A stretch of 64,000 nucleotides of DNA from Azoarcus sp. DN11. GTDB lineage: Bacteria; Pseudomonadota; Gammaproteobacteria; Burkholderiales; Rhodocyclaceae. The stretch's first letter is position 1. Every line of letters begins with the position of its first letter. Positions 24,806 to 33,858 of the stretch are shown piece by piece. The notes beneath the pieces are model-generated. The model saw only the letters and a list, made by a program, of their open reading frames with translations. It was not told where the DNA came from and made no database searches. Both the position numbers and the translations under genes were made by a program. Location of the stretch: NCBI RefSeq assembly GCF_003628555.1, contig NZ_CP021731.1:434001-498000 (forward strand), read 5' to 3'.

Positions 24806-27190
24806 TCATTTCCCGGGAATCACCAGCGGCAGCGTGGCGGGCGGCAGGCAGGCTTCGTCGTTGCACGCCTGGACGCTGACTTCGGCATCGATCGCCTTAA
24901 CCGGGAGGGCGCCGGGTTTCGCTACCCGGGCGCTGATGTTCACCGTGCCCTCGTAGGTCTTCAAGCCCTCCGGCGCGAATTGCGGCCTGATCACGGTGGC
25001 GTCGGGATAGGTGATCGGGATGCCCGGCAAACTCTTGAAGGATACGCGGGTCGGGATGAGGTAGTCGAAAGTGGCGGGATTGGCATTGACGTGATACCCC
25101 GGATCGACCACGAGGGTAATGCTGATCATGTCGCCCAGGTCTGTGCGGCGCACCTCGCCTCGGGCGTGTACATGATCGGCGCTGCTCGGCGGGCCGGGTC
25201 GGACTTTGGCCTCGTCCGTCGCGTGCTTCCTCGCCGTCTCGTCAGCCGGAAGCGGGTAGCGAGTCATGGCGGCGATGGCGCTGGGCCACTGACCGGGCTG
25301 TCCGGTCAAGGCCGCACCGAGGTGGACGACGATGGACTCTGCGGCATCCGCATACACCGCCTTGCCGGTGGCGATGTGGAGCCGAGCGAGCAATTCCAGT
25401 GCGGCCGATGGGCCGGAAGGGGCAGCGTGGTCCCCGTATTGCGGCGGCGGCAGCAACAGGTCATCGCCGGACTGGGTGGTGGCAAGCCCATCGGCATGCC
25501 AGAAGCGGCGCAGCATGGCCGCTCCGACCTGCTGGGCCCGCTGTTGCCAAACCGCTTCCCCGCTCGTCTCGCCAAGACTCAGCAAGGCGCTGCCGAACAA
25601 GGCGTAGTCGTCCAGATAGGCGGGGATCTGCGCCCGACCGTGAAAGATCTCGTGTTTCAGATCGCCGGTTCGGGAATCAAACGCCTGCTCCCAGAGAACG
25701 CTTGCTGCCTGTCTGGCAAGGGCGATATGGTGCGCCTCATCCAGGATTTGCCCGCTCCGTGCCAGCGCATCGATCGCCAGCGCGTTCCAGGCGACGATGA
25801 TTTTTTCGTCGCGGGCGGGCTGTGCCCGGCGTTCACGGGCTGCGCGCAATGCATCCCGGGACGGCGCCAAGGCGGCCAGGACGCGGGTGAGCTCGTCGTC
25901 GCCGGCACGCTTCAGGGTCTCGCCGAGCGGCACGCGCACGCGCAGCACGCCTTCGGGATCGTCGGTCGGGGATGGGGCCCGGTCCGGCAGCGTGGTCAGG
26001 GCATAGACCCGGAAGAAGTGGCGGGCCGCCACCTTGCCCAGGATGGCCTCGATTTCCGTCTGGTGCCACAGGTAGCTCGCCCCCTCGCGCCCGCCGACCT
26101 CGGCGTCCTGGGCGGCATAGAATCCGCCGGCGGGGGCCATCATCCGCTGTTCGAGGTAGGCGGCGATGTCCTCGGCCATGGCGCGGTAGAGCGGAACCCG
26201 GGTCAGTTGCCAGGTCTCGGCATAGAGTCTCAACAACTGGGCGTTGTCGTACAGCATCTTCTCGAAGTGGGGGATGGACCAGCTGGGCTCGGTACTGTAG
26301 CGGTGCAGGCCACCGCCGAGCTGGTCGTGGATGCCGCCCAGGGCCATCGCGTCCAGGGCGGTCTTGAGCATCGCGAGCGACGCGACATTGCGGGTGGCAC
26401 GGTAATCCGCCAACAGCAGGCTCAGTGCTGGTGCGTTGGGGAATTTCGTGGTGCCCTGGTTCAGTCCGCCCTGCTTTGCATCCTGCTCACGCAACAGTTC
26501 TTCCCGGACCTTGGCCAGGGATTCGGCCGGTTCGATCGGAACACTTGCCGCCGCGTCCTGTTGCTGCACCTGGCGCATGGCGGCGAGAACGGCGTCGGCC
26601 CGGCGCAGAACGTCCGCCGGATGGCTTGACCAGGCATCGTGGATGGCCTTGAGCACGGTCGGAAAACCGGGGCGCCCGGGGCCGTCATCGTTCGGGGGAA
26701 AGTAGCTGCCGGCGAAAAAGGGTTTCAGGTCCGGCGTCAGGAACACGTTGTTGGGCCAACCGCCGTGGCCCGCCATCAGCTGCGTCGCCAGCATGTAGAT
26801 GCCGTCGATGTCGGGGCGCTGCTCGCGATCGATCTTGATGTTGATGAACCAGTCGTTCATCAGCTTGGCGATCTCCGGATTGGAATAGATCATCCGCTCC
26901 GCCACATGGCACCAGTAGCACGTGCTGTAGCCCACCGAAATGAATATGGGGCGATTCTCCCGCTTGGCCTTCGCGAGCGCTTCCGGCCCCCAGGGGTACC
27001 AGTCCACGGGGTTGTGGGCGTGCAGCAGCAAATAGGGATCGTCGGAATCGATCAGGCGGTTGGTGTAGCGGTGAGTGCTGCCCGTATCGCCCGCCGAAGC
27101 GTCGTCGCAATGACCGGGCCCTGCCGCGAACATCACGCTGGCGGCCAGCGCCATGCCGCGGAGCAGGGCGCCGGCGCTCATCCGGTTCAT
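24806..27190 (-). CDS. Exported DUF255 thioredoxin-fold protein fused to a DsbD-alpha-like domain
   Basis: A 794-residue protein with a signal peptide (about 1-28). The first domain is the YyaL/spermatogenesis-associated-20 (DUF255) thioredoxin fold: [11 protein letters not shown], then G-Y-S-T-C91-Y-W-C94-H-V with the CxxC pair, and D-R-E-Q-R-P-D-I-D. An (alpha/alpha)6-barrel-like region follows to about residue 640. The last 130 residues look like the N-terminal (alpha) domain of Dsb[20 protein letters not shown] and the C-N-D-E-A-C-L-P-P motif. In DsbD this domain passes electrons to periplasmic oxidoreductases. Most DUF255 proteins are cytoplasmic and lack this domain. The ATG overlaps the multiheme gene stop by 4 bp. 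Confidence 0.82.
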   Translation of the reverse strand: MNRMSAGALLRGMALAASVMFAAGPGHCDDASAGDTGSTHRYTNRLIDSDDPYLLLHAHNPVDWYPWGPEALAKAKRENRPIFISVGYSTCYWCHVAERMIYSNPEIAKLMNDWFINIKIDREQRPDIDGIYMLATQLMAGHGGWPNNVFLTPDLKPFFAGSYFPPNDDGPGRPGFPTVLKAIHDAWSSHPADVLRRADAVLAAMRQVQQQDAAASVPIEPAESLAKVREELLREQDAKQGGLNQGTTKFPNAPALSLLLADYRATRNVASLAMLKTALDAMALGGIHDQLGGGLHRYSTEPSWSIPHFEKMLYDNAQLLRLYAETWQLTRVPLYRAMAEDIAAYLEQRMMAPAGGFYAAQDAEVGGREGASYLWHQTEIEAILGKVAARHFFRVYALTTLPDRAPSPTDDPEGVLRVRVPLGETLKRAGDDELTRVLAALAPSRDALRAARERRAQPARDEKIIVAWNALAIDALARSGQILDEAHHIALARQAASVLWEQAFDSRTGDLKHEIFHGRAQIPAYLDDYALFGSALLSLGETSGEAVWQQRAQQVGAAMLRRFWHADGLATTQSGDDLLLPPPQYGDHAAPSGPSAALELLARLHIATGKAVYADAAESIVVHLGAALTGQPGQWPSAIAAMTRYPLPADETARKHATDEAKVRPGPPSSADHVHARGEVRRTDLGDMISITLVVDPGYHVNANPATFDYLIPTRVSFKSLPGIPITYPDATVIRPQFAPEGLKTYEGTVNISARVAKPGALPVKAIDAEVSVQACNDEACLPPATLPLVIPGK

Positions 27191-28482
27191 GGCACGGCCT
27201 TCTCGCCCATGGAACGTGTCGGGCGCGCAGGCAATGCCTGTCGCGACTCGTAGAGCACGTAGCTTGACTGCTCGGCGTGGCGCAATGCCTGGCTGATCGC
27301 TGCGCGGCCTTTTTTGAAGTCCGGGTCGCGCAGGGTGGCGCGGTAGAAATCGGCATAGAAGGCATCGGGTTCGACCTTGATCCGCACCGCCAGGGCAACC
27401 GCTTGCGGATGCAACGAGCCGCGGTAGGAATAACGCCGCACCTCGTCCGGCAGGATGCGCGTGTCGGCGTGCTCGGTGGTGAGATCCAGGCTCACGTCGC
27501 GGGCGATCAGGTGGCGCTCGACCGTGGATTCGACCAGTGCGCCGTGCCCGTCTGCCTGGCCGATCTCGACCAGGACATGGGGCGTGACGTAGGTCGGGAA
27601 GGCATGTCCCACCCCCTGGTTGGCAATGCGCAGTTCACTCGAAACGTCACCGCCGGCGATGGCCGGGGCCGAGGTCTCGATGCCCAGGCCGGACTTCACC
27701 ATTTCCGGATCATGGATGCCGCGCCACAGATGGCGCCGGTCGGGCATGTGGCAGGACTGGCAGGTGCGCTGCTCCTTGGCATGGCGGCTGGCCCGCCACT
27801 CCTCGTAGGTGTTTTCCAGAAGCTTGCCGTTGAGGGCCGGGCCGTCGGACTCGAACTGGTGGCAGGCGGCGCAGAAACGGGAATCCTCGAAAGCCGCGCT
27901 CACTTGCCAGCCGGCGTGGGGCAGTTGTTCTCCCGCTCCGGGGCCGCTGCCGTCTCGGCGGGCCGGGCCGAAGCGCCGCTGCTCGCGGACATGGCAGCCG
28001 GCGCAGGTGAGGCCATGGGCGTAGGCCGCGCCGTCGGGTCGTGGCGGCACGGAACGGGGCGAGGCGGCCAGCGCCTGCTGCAGATGCTCTTCCTGCTCGG
28101 CCAGCGGCGCGTGGCAGCGCAGGCAGGCCTGGTGGTCATCGACGGCGTCGGCGGCCATTTCCTGCAACTGCCCGAACAGCCCGGGCCCCATGGCGCGGCT
28201 GTGCAGCGCCGTCTTCCAGTCCTCGAACTGACTCTGGTGGCAGGTGCCGCAGGCGGCCGGGTCGAGGGAGGCTTCCTGCGGGCTGACACCCGCCGGCGCC
28301 TTGCCCTGCGGTGCGAGCGGCCGTTGCCAGTGCCGTTCGAGAAAAGCCTGATGATCTTCCGCCGCCGGCGGCGCGGCCGCCGGGGAGGAGGAGGCTCCCG
28401 GACCGGGACTGCAGGCGGCAAGCAGCAGCATCAGTGCCCCGCCCCCTGCCAGCCATCCGATAGTCCCGTTCCGGATCTGCAT
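27187..28482 (-). CDS. Lipoprotein multiheme c-type cytochrome, five CXXCH motifs
   Basis: A 431-residue protein with lipobox L-L-L-A-A-C (Cys24), so it should be anchored to a membrane. Five heme-binding motifs are seen: C-G-T-C-H, C-L-R-C-H, C-A-G-C-H, C-A-A-C-H and C-Q-S-C-H, all in the first 250 residues. The C-terminal 180 residues have no CXXCH and look like a beta-rich domain. The arrangement recalls the tetraheme cytochrome c554 / NrfB-like group but is not a clear member of it. The gene starts 6 bp after the small NPCAAK gene and overlaps the thioredoxin gene, so the set is one operon. Confidence 0.82.
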   Translation of the reverse strand: MQIRNGTIGWLAGGGALMLLLAACSPGPGASSSPAAAPPAAEDHQAFLERHWQRPLAPQGKAPAGVSPQEASLDPAACGTCHQSQFEDWKTALHSRAMGPGLFGQLQEMAADAVDDHQACLRCHAPLAEQEEHLQQALAASPRSVPPRPDGAAYAHGLTCAGCHVREQRRFGPARRDGSGPGAGEQLPHAGWQVSAAFEDSRFCAACHQFESDGPALNGKLLENTYEEWRASRHAKEQRTCQSCHMPDRRHLWRGIHDPEMVKSGLGIETSAPAIAGGDVSSELRIANQGVGHAFPTYVTPHVLVEIGQADGHGALVESTVERHLIARDVSLDLTTEHADTRILPDEVRRYSYRGSLHPQAVALAVRIKVEPDAFYADFYRATLRDPDFKKGRAAISQALRHAEQSSYVLYESRQALPARPTRSMGEKAVP

Positions 28483-28488
28483 CGCGGC

Positions 28489-28740
28489 TTATTTCTTGGT
28501 GGCGGCGCAGGGATTGGCCGCCTTGGCCGCGCAGGGGTTGGCGGCGGCCTTCTTCTTGGCCTTCTTCTTGGTCTCGTGTTTGGCGGCGCAAGGATTCTTG
28601 GCCTTGGCCGCGCAGGGGTTCGCTGCCTGGGCCGCACAGGGGTTGGCCATCCCTTCGGCGGCCGCCACCGGCAGGGCCAGGGCGGCAGTGGTCAGGGCAA
28701 GCAAACCGAGGGAAACCATTTTGCGGGAAGCAATTTTCAT
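28489..28740 (-). CDS. Small exported NPCAAK-repeat protein
   Basis: An 83-residue protein. The signal peptide (about 1-28, cleavage after V-A-A-A) is followed by five Asn-Pro-Cys-Ala-Ala-(Lys/Gln/Thr) units with Cys at 35, 43, 51, 70 and 78. Between units 3 and 4 lies a Lys-rich linker (H-E-T-K-K-K-A-K-K-K). The mature chain is almost only N, P, C, A and K, with no hydrophobic core. I know of no named family. Evenly spaced exported cysteines could bind metal or heme, form disulfides, or act as a thiol reservoir; none is shown. A purine-rich AAAGGA precedes the ATG. It is in operon with the cytochrome and thioredoxin genes downstream. Confidence 0.75.
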   Translation of the reverse strand: MKIASRKMVSLGLLALTTAALALPVAAAEGMANPCAAQAANPCAAKAKNPCAAKHETKKKAKKKAAANPCAAKAANPCAATKK

Positions 28741-28996
28741 GGACAGTCCTTTCGAGTTATTGAATGCACGCGAATGCGATTCGCGCCGGAATCATCAACC
28801 TCGTCGCGCCGACAGTGCGGCACCAACCAGGCCGACAACGGAAAAAGCGGGTCGCTGCGCCAGGCAACGATGGCCCGGCAAAAGCGCCCGCGCGTCAATG
28901 ATAGGTACATTCATCGAGAGCCGGAAGCACCCCATTCTCATGATTTCGTGATGGAAGATCGTGGATCGGTGAAAATCGAAGGATAGGACAATCGCA

Positions 28997-29614
28997 TTAC
29001 TGCTTCTTGGCGGCACACGGGTTCTTGGCAGCACAAGGATTGGCCTTCGCCGCACCGGGCTTGAATCCCTTCTGCACCTCGCCGACGTACGCGACAAGCG
29101 ATGCCAGTTCCTTGGAATTCCAAGGCAGCGGCTGGGTGGCCATGGGCTTCACCATGCACAGCTGGACCATTTCATCGAGGTGAATCTGCTTTAGCCCGAC
29201 GCTCTCCTTGGCCATCTGGACGGCATGTGGGTAAGGCTTGGCGAAGCTCGCCTGATAAGCGTTGTCGCCCTGGTGGCAGGTGTTGCAAGACATGCCGTTG
29301 GTGCTCAGCTTGGTGTCCTTGAAGAGTCGTTCGCCGTCGGCGAGCAGCGCGGCCTTGTCCCCCTGGTAGGGCTTGTAGCCGGCCGGTCGGACAACTTGCT
29401 TGGGGTCGATCTTGGCGCCTGCCGCGCAGGGGTTCTTGGCGGCACACGGATTCTTCGCCGCGCAGGGATTGCCGGCCTTGGCGGCGCACGGATTTTTCGG
29501 TGCACAAGGATTGGGATTGGCGGCCAGGACCGGCCCCCCCAGGATGGTGGCCAGCAGGCCGCACGAAATCAGCGCAGCGAGTCGCGCATTGCGGGGTTTT
29601 GCGGATGAATTCAT
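28997..29614 (-). CDS. Exported c-type cytochrome flanked by NPCAAK repeats
   Basis: A 205-residue protein. After a signal peptide (about 1-32) come five NPCA-type units (residues 35-66: NPCAPK, NPCAAK, NPCAAK, NPCAAK, NPCAAG). A cytochrome c domain follows with heme motif C110-N-T-C113-H114 and a likely axial Met near 158 (V-K-P-M-A-T-Q-P-L-P-W). Two more NPCAAK units end the chain (192-203). Cys153 is extra. The same repeat occurs in the neighbouring 83-residue protein, tying the two functionally. The start at ATG 29614 has a GGGAGG site. A 256-base gap without genes separates it from the small repeat gene, so that gene may have its own promoter. Confidence 0.8.
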   Translation of the reverse strand: MNSSAKPRNARLAALISCGLLATILGGPVLAANPNPCAPKNPCAAKAGNPCAAKNPCAAKNPCAAGAKIDPKQVVRPAGYKPYQGDKAALLADGERLFKDTKLSTNGMSCNTCHQGDNAYQASFAKPYPHAVQMAKESVGLKQIHLDEMVQLCMVKPMATQPLPWNSKELASLVAYVGEVQKGFKPGAAKANPCAAKNPCAAKKQ

Positions 29615-29965
29615 ATCAACCTCCCAAGTTGGATCAAAAGGTCGAGGCCGCTTGCGAGGCCTCGTCTGGCGCAAGGGCGCCACCATAACTGCGCCCCGGA
29701 CCGGCGGTGCAGCCATGGCAACGGTCGACCACTCGGGCCGGGGCGGTTCTCGAATCTCATCCCGCAATCCGGATGAATGCGTCCGATGTGTCACCCAGGG
29801 GGCTCCGGAGAGGTCCTTCCCCGTTAGTCGGACCAGCCCGCCGTTACCTTACAAACATGCCGAATATATGTGGCCGGGGATGGCCGGGCATGGCCGCCGC
29901 GGACGCGTGCGGATCGATCGGCGCGAACCCCGGCACGGGCGGCCGGAGCGGTCGCGCCGGTGCGC
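29615..29965. other. Intergenic region, no gene found
   Basis: A stretch of 351 bases upstream of the NPCAAK cytochrome gene and downstream of tupA. It holds a short GAGGCC/GGCCTC hairpin near 29643-29662 and a locally AT-richer patch around 29850-29870. Open frames here are short and biased by GC content. It also marks the right-hand edge of the compositionally different segment that begins near 17.3 kb. Confidence 0.5.
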
Positions 29966-30787
29966 TTACTTCGCCGCGTTGGGGAAAAAGAGCTGCTCGC
30001 CGTTGATCTTGTAGTCGGCGATGACATTCTGGCCCGTCGGCGAGACGACCCAGTCGATGAACTGCTGGCCCATCTCGCGTTTCACGTGCGGATGCTTCGC
30101 GGGGTTCACGAGGATCACGCCATACTGGTTGAAAAGACGCTTGTCGCCTTCGACCGCGATCACGAGGTCCTGGCGGTTCTTGAATGACAGCCAGGTGCCG
30201 CGGTCGGCGAGGATGTAGGCGCCGAGCGAAGCGGCCATGTTGAGCGCGGGGCCCATGCCCGAGCCGGAATCGCGGTACCACGGCCCTTTGGCTTGGTCGA
30301 GGTCGATGCCGGCGATTTTCCATAGGCGCAGCTCGGCCGCGTGCGTGCCGCTCTTGTCGCCGCGCGAAACGAAGGGCGCCTTCGTCGCCTCGATCTTCTT
30401 CAGTGCCTCGACGATATCGTGGCCGCCGGCGACTTTCGCCGGATCGGCCTTCGGGCCGACGAGGATGAAGTCGTTGTACATCACTTCCTTGCGTTCGACG
30501 CCGAAGCCTTCGGCGACGAATTTCTCTTCGGCAACGCGGTCATGCACGAACACGACGTCGGCGTCGCCGCGGCGGGCCGTGTCGAGCGCCTGGCCGGTGC
30601 CCAGCGCGACGACGTGCACCTTGATGCCGGACTGCTGTTCGAAGCGTGGCAGCAGGTAGCCGAAGAGGCCGGATTGTTCGGTGGAGGTTGTCGACGCGAC
30701 GGTGATGAATTTTTCCTCGGCATGGGCACCCGCGATGCCCAGCAGGCAGGCGCAGGCGAGCAGCAGGGGGCGGAACAGACTTGCCAT
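29966..30787 (-). CDS. tupA: TupA-like tungstate ABC transporter substrate-binding protein
   Basis: A 273-residue periplasmic binding protein. The signal peptide (M-A-S-L-F-R-P-L-L-L to A-H-A-E) is followed by the TupA signature T-T-S-T-E-Q-S-G-L-F, V-A-L-G-T-G-Q-A-L-D-T-A-R-R-G-D-A-D-V-V-F-V-H-D and F-V-S-R-G-D-K-S-G-T-H. The T-T-S-T and S-R-G-D-x-S-G-T segments form the oxyanion pocket in the family. ATG 30787 has AAGGAGA upstream. No tupB or tupC lies next to it, which is unusual. It is divergent from a ModE-like regulator across a 300-base region with a palindrome. Confidence 0.85.
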   Translation of the reverse strand: MASLFRPLLLACACLLGIAGAHAEEKFITVASTTSTEQSGLFGYLLPRFEQQSGIKVHVVALGTGQALDTARRGDADVVFVHDRVAEEKFVAEGFGVERKEVMYNDFILVGPKADPAKVAGGHDIVEALKKIEATKAPFVSRGDKSGTHAAELRLWKIAGIDLDQAKGPWYRDSGSGMGPALNMAASLGAYILADRGTWLSFKNRQDLVIAVEGDKRLFNQYGVILVNPAKHPHVKREMGQQFIDWVVSPTGQNVIADYKINGEQLFFPNAAK

Positions 30788-30901
30788 GAAAGGTCTCCTT
30801 GGAGTTGTTGTGATTGAGTGGTCGCGCGGCGCGCGCATAGCGACCCTTGTATCAAAAGCCGTGTCGCCACGGGCTGACGGCGTCGGAAGCGGGGCGGCGG
30901 C

Positions 30902-30921
30902 TTATGCATGGATTTGCATAA
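30902..30921. promoter_or_regulatory. Candidate operator between tupA and its divergent regulator
   Basis: A perfect inverted repeat: TTATGCA, 6-base spacer, TGCATAA. It lies 115 bases upstream of the tupA start and 167 bases before the regulator start, in an otherwise GC-rich stretch. Seven-base arms with a 6-base spacer fit a homodimeric regulator; E. coli ModE sites also have a 6-base spacer but a different sequence. The binding protein is inferred, not shown. Confidence 0.5.
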
Positions 30922-31087
30922 TGACATCCGCCACGAGCGAGGGGCGGTGGCAGTCCTGACGAGGGCATCGATCGGCTTGGGCCTTGCTTCGGGCGGTACA
31001 TTGGCATAAAGGCATGTTGCTTTTTGCGCATCGGCAGGGCGGCAGTGGGCGGCGCTGCACGAGGGGAATTTCGGTTAAGCTCGATGC

Positions 31088-32191
31088 ATGGGCGTGACAC
31101 TCGATTACCGCTTCACTGCCGGCGCCGGCGACCCGCAGCCGGGCGGCGCCTTGCAGTTGGGCAATCCGCTGACGGCGATGCTCGACGCGATCCGCGTGCA
31201 GGGCTCGATCGCGAAGGCGGCCGGGCAATTGGGGGTGTCATATCGCCACCTGTGGGGCGAACTGCGGCGGCACGAGGCGGCGTTCGGGCAGGCGTTGATC
31301 GCCGGTGGACAGGGGCGTGCGGCGCGGCTGTCGGAGTTTGGCGAAAGGTTGCTGTGGGCCGAGAAGCGCGCACTGGCGCGCCTGCTGCCGCAGGCCGAGA
31401 GCCTCGCGGGCGTGCTCGATCGCGAGATGCTGCTGGCGGTTGATCCGGGACTCGTGGTGACCTCGGTTGCGGCGAGCCATGACCTGCTGTTCGGCGGGCT
31501 GCGCCAGACGCTGCTGGGGGCGGCGCGCGTGCTGCTCGATGTCGAGTACGTCGGCAGCACGCAGGCGCTGCAGCGGCTCAATGCGGGGGGCTGCGCGCTC
31601 GCGGGCATCCATCTGCCGCTCGATGACGAGCGCCTGTGCCGGCGCGGTTCGCGCATCCACGCCGCGATCGGGCGCGAGTTGCGCCTGGGCGTGCACAAGC
31701 TGATCCGCTTCGCGCACCGCGAGCAGGGCGTGATCGTCGCGCCCGGCAATCCGCGCGGGCTGGCGGCGCTCGCGGACCTCGCGCGGCCGGGCGTCGTGTT
31801 CGTCAATCGGCGGAAGGGTTCCGGCACGCGCCTGGTGTTCGACGAGCTGCTCGCGCGGGCGCACCTGTCGCACGCAAGCATTGCGGGGTATGCCACCGAG
31901 GAGCACACGCACCTGTCGGTAGCGGCGCAGGTGGCCGCGGGGAGCGCTGACTGCGGCTTCGGGCTGCGCGCGGCAGCGCAGCGCTTCGGCCTCGATTTCG
32001 TGCCGCTCGTGCGCGAACAGTATTTCCTCGTGTGCCTCAAGGAGGAACTGGCGTCGCCGGCGCTGCGGGCCGTGCTCGACGCCCTGCGCAGCGACGGTTT
32101 TCGCCGCCTGGCCGAGGCGCAGGCGGGCTACGATGCGGCCGGCGCGGGCGAGATCGTGTCGCTGCGGCGCACGTTGCCCTGGTACAAGTAG
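31088..32191 (+). CDS. ModE-like transcriptional regulator with periplasmic-binding-protein-like sensor domain
   Basis: A 367-residue protein. The N-terminal winged-helix region (L-G-N-P-L-T-A-M-L-D-A-I-R-V-Q-G-S-I-A-K-A-A-G-Q-L-G-V-S-Y-R-H-L-W) matches the ModE-type LysR-like HTH. From about residue 120 it has the PBP-like ligand domain used in molybdate/tungstate one-component regulators, with N-R-R-K-G-S-G-T-R-L-V-F-D as the likely oxyanion-contacting segment. It probably senses tungstate or molybdate and controls tupA. Its gene converges on pstB with 4 bp between them. Confidence 0.8.
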   Translation: MGVTLDYRFTAGAGDPQPGGALQLGNPLTAMLDAIRVQGSIAKAAGQLGVSYRHLWGELRRHEAAFGQALIAGGQGRAARLSEFGERLLWAEKRALARLLPQAESLAGVLDREMLLAVDPGLVVTSVAASHDLLFGGLRQTLLGAARVLLDVEYVGSTQALQRLNAGGCALAGIHLPLDDERLCRRGSRIHAAIGRELRLGVHKLIRFAHREQGVIVAPGNPRGLAALADLARPGVVFVNRRKGSGTRLVFDELLARAHLSHASIAGYATEEHTHLSVAAQVAAGSADCGFGLRAAAQRFGLDFVPLVREQYFLVCLKEELASPALRAVLDALRSDGFRRLAEAQAGYDAAGAGEIVSLRRTLPWYK

Positions 32192-32195
32192 GGCG

Positions 32196-33005
32196 CTAGC
32201 CAAACCGTCCCGTGATGTAGTCGGCCGTTTCCTGTCTCTCCGGATTGACGAAAATCTTGTCCGTGCGGTCGACTTCGATCAGCCTGCCTAGGTACATGTA
32301 GGCCGTCGTGTCGGACACGCGAGCGGCTTGCTGCATGTTGTGCGTCACGATGACGATCGTGTAGTTCAGCTTCAATTCGCTGATCAGTTCCTCGATCCGT
32401 ATCGTGGAAATCGGATCGAGCGCGGAGGTCGGTTCATCCATCAGGATGACTTCCGGCTGGACGGCGATCGCGCGGGCGATGCACAGGCGTTGCTGCTGGC
32501 CCCCCGACAGGCTGTGCGCGTTCTGCCGGAGCCGGTCCCGGACTTCATCCCACAGCGCGGCCGAACGCAAGGCCGCTTCCACGCGACCATCGAGTTCGGA
32601 GCGCGATACGCGTTCGTGGTGGCGTATCGCGAAGGCGATGTTTTCGTAGATCGACATCGGGAACGGAGTCGGACGCTGAAAGACCATGCCTACCTTGCGG
32701 CGGAGACGGTTGATCGGGTAGTCCGGTTCCAGGATGTTTTCGCCGTCCAGCAGGACTTTCCCCTGCGCGTGCTGCCCGGTCTGGGTGTCATAGATCCGGT
32801 TGAAGATTCTCAGCAGGGTGGATTTCCCGCAGCCCGAAGGGCCGATGATGGCGGTGACCCGGGAGTCGGGGATGTCGAGGCTGATATCCGTCAACGCCCG
32901 CGTCTTGCCGTAAAAGAAATCCAGGTGACGCACCGATATCCGGGCGGGAAATTCCTGCGCGGGTTGCAGGATGTCGCCGATCATGGCGAGATCAGATTCA
33001 TTCAT
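32196..33005 (-). CDS. pstB: Phosphate ABC transporter ATP-binding protein PstB
   Basis: A 269-residue ATPase of the high-affinity phosphate importer. Walker A is G-P-S-G-C-G-K-S-T, signature L-S-G-G-Q-Q-Q-R-L, Walker [14 protein letters not shown], and H-loop V-T-H-N-M-Q-Q-A. The PstB-typical F-Y-G-K-T-R-A-L and [12 protein letters not shown] segments are present. ATG 33005 is preferred; a TTG at 33026 is the alternative. It overlaps pstA by 8 bp. No phoU follows; the next gene is on the other strand. Confidence 0.95.
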   Translation of the reverse strand: MNESDLAMIGDILQPAQEFPARISVRHLDFFYGKTRALTDISLDIPDSRVTAIIGPSGCGKSTLLRIFNRIYDTQTGQHAQGKVLLDGENILEPDYPINRLRRKVGMVFQRPTPFPMSIYENIAFAIRHHERVSRSELDGRVEAALRSAALWDEVRDRLRQNAHSLSGGQQQRLCIARAIAVQPEVILMDEPTSALDPISTIRIEELISELKLNYTIVIVTHNMQQAARVSDTTAYMYLGRLIEVDRTDKIFVNPERQETADYITGRFG

Positions 33006-33858
33006 GTGATATCCGTCGCTTCGCAACCACCGACCGGGCGATCAGGCTCAGCACCAGGACCAGCAGCGTGATGGCAAACGCGCCGGCCCAGGCGAGCGCG
33101 TGCCACTCTTCGTACGGGCTCATGGCGTACTGGAAAATGACCACCGGAACGCTGGCGAGCGGCGCGCCGAGATCCGTGCTCCAGTACTGGTTGTTGAGCG
33201 CAGTGAACAGGAGGGGCGCGGTCTCGCCGCTGATGCGCGCGAGCGCCAGCATGATGCCGGTGATGATCCCGGGCAAGGCGGCGCGGTACAGGACGTGGGT
33301 CGTCACTTTCCATTGCGGGATGCCCAGCGACAGTGCGGCTTCGCGCATGGCGGCGGGAACCAGTCGCAACATCTCGTCGGTGGTGCGCACGACCACCGGG
33401 AGGGCGATCAGGGCCAGCGCCACCGCGCCCGCCCACCCCGAAAAGTGACTGAACGGGCGCACCAGCAGCGTGTACACGAAGAGACCGATGATGATCGAGG
33501 GGGCCGACAGGAGGATGTCGTTGACGAAGCGCACGCTTTCACGCAGGGCCCGCCACTGTGCCGTTTCGGCGAGATAGGTACCCGCGGCGATGCCGATCGG
33601 CACGGCCATCACGATGGCGAGGAAGCTCATGGTCAGGCTGCCGAACAACGCGTTCGCCAACCCGCCTTCCTCGCCCGGCGGCGGCGTCATGTGGGTCAGC
33701 AGTTCGGGCTTGAGCGCCGTCAGTCCGTGGGCGAGCGTGACCCACAGAATCCAGCTCAGCCAGAAGAGCGCGAAGCCCACCGCAGCGGCGCTGAGGGTCT
33801 TGGCGAAGCGGTCGCGGATCTTCCGGCGCAGGATGTGCTTGTGCAGGGCGGGTTTCAT
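32998..33858 (-). CDS. pstA: Phosphate ABC transporter permease PstA
   Basis: A 286-residue inner-membrane permease with six helices. PstA motifs include [28 protein letters not shown] and [11 protein letters not shown] with the EAA-type loop, then [13 protein letters not shown]. It pairs with PstC to form the channel. ATG 33858 overlaps the pstC stop by 4 bp. Confidence 0.93.
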   Translation of the reverse strand: MKPALHKHILRRKIRDRFAKTLSAAAVGFALFWLSWILWVTLAHGLTALKPELLTHMTPPPGEEGGLANALFGSLTMSFLAIVMAVPIGIAAGTYLAETAQWRALRESVRFVNDILLSAPSIIIGLFVYTLLVRPFSHFSGWAGAVALALIALPVVVRTTDEMLRLVPAAMREAALSLGIPQWKVTTHVLYRAALPGIITGIMLALARISGETAPLLFTALNNQYWSTDLGAPLASVPVVIFQYAMSPYEEWHALAWAGAFAITLLVLVLSLIARSVVAKRRISHE

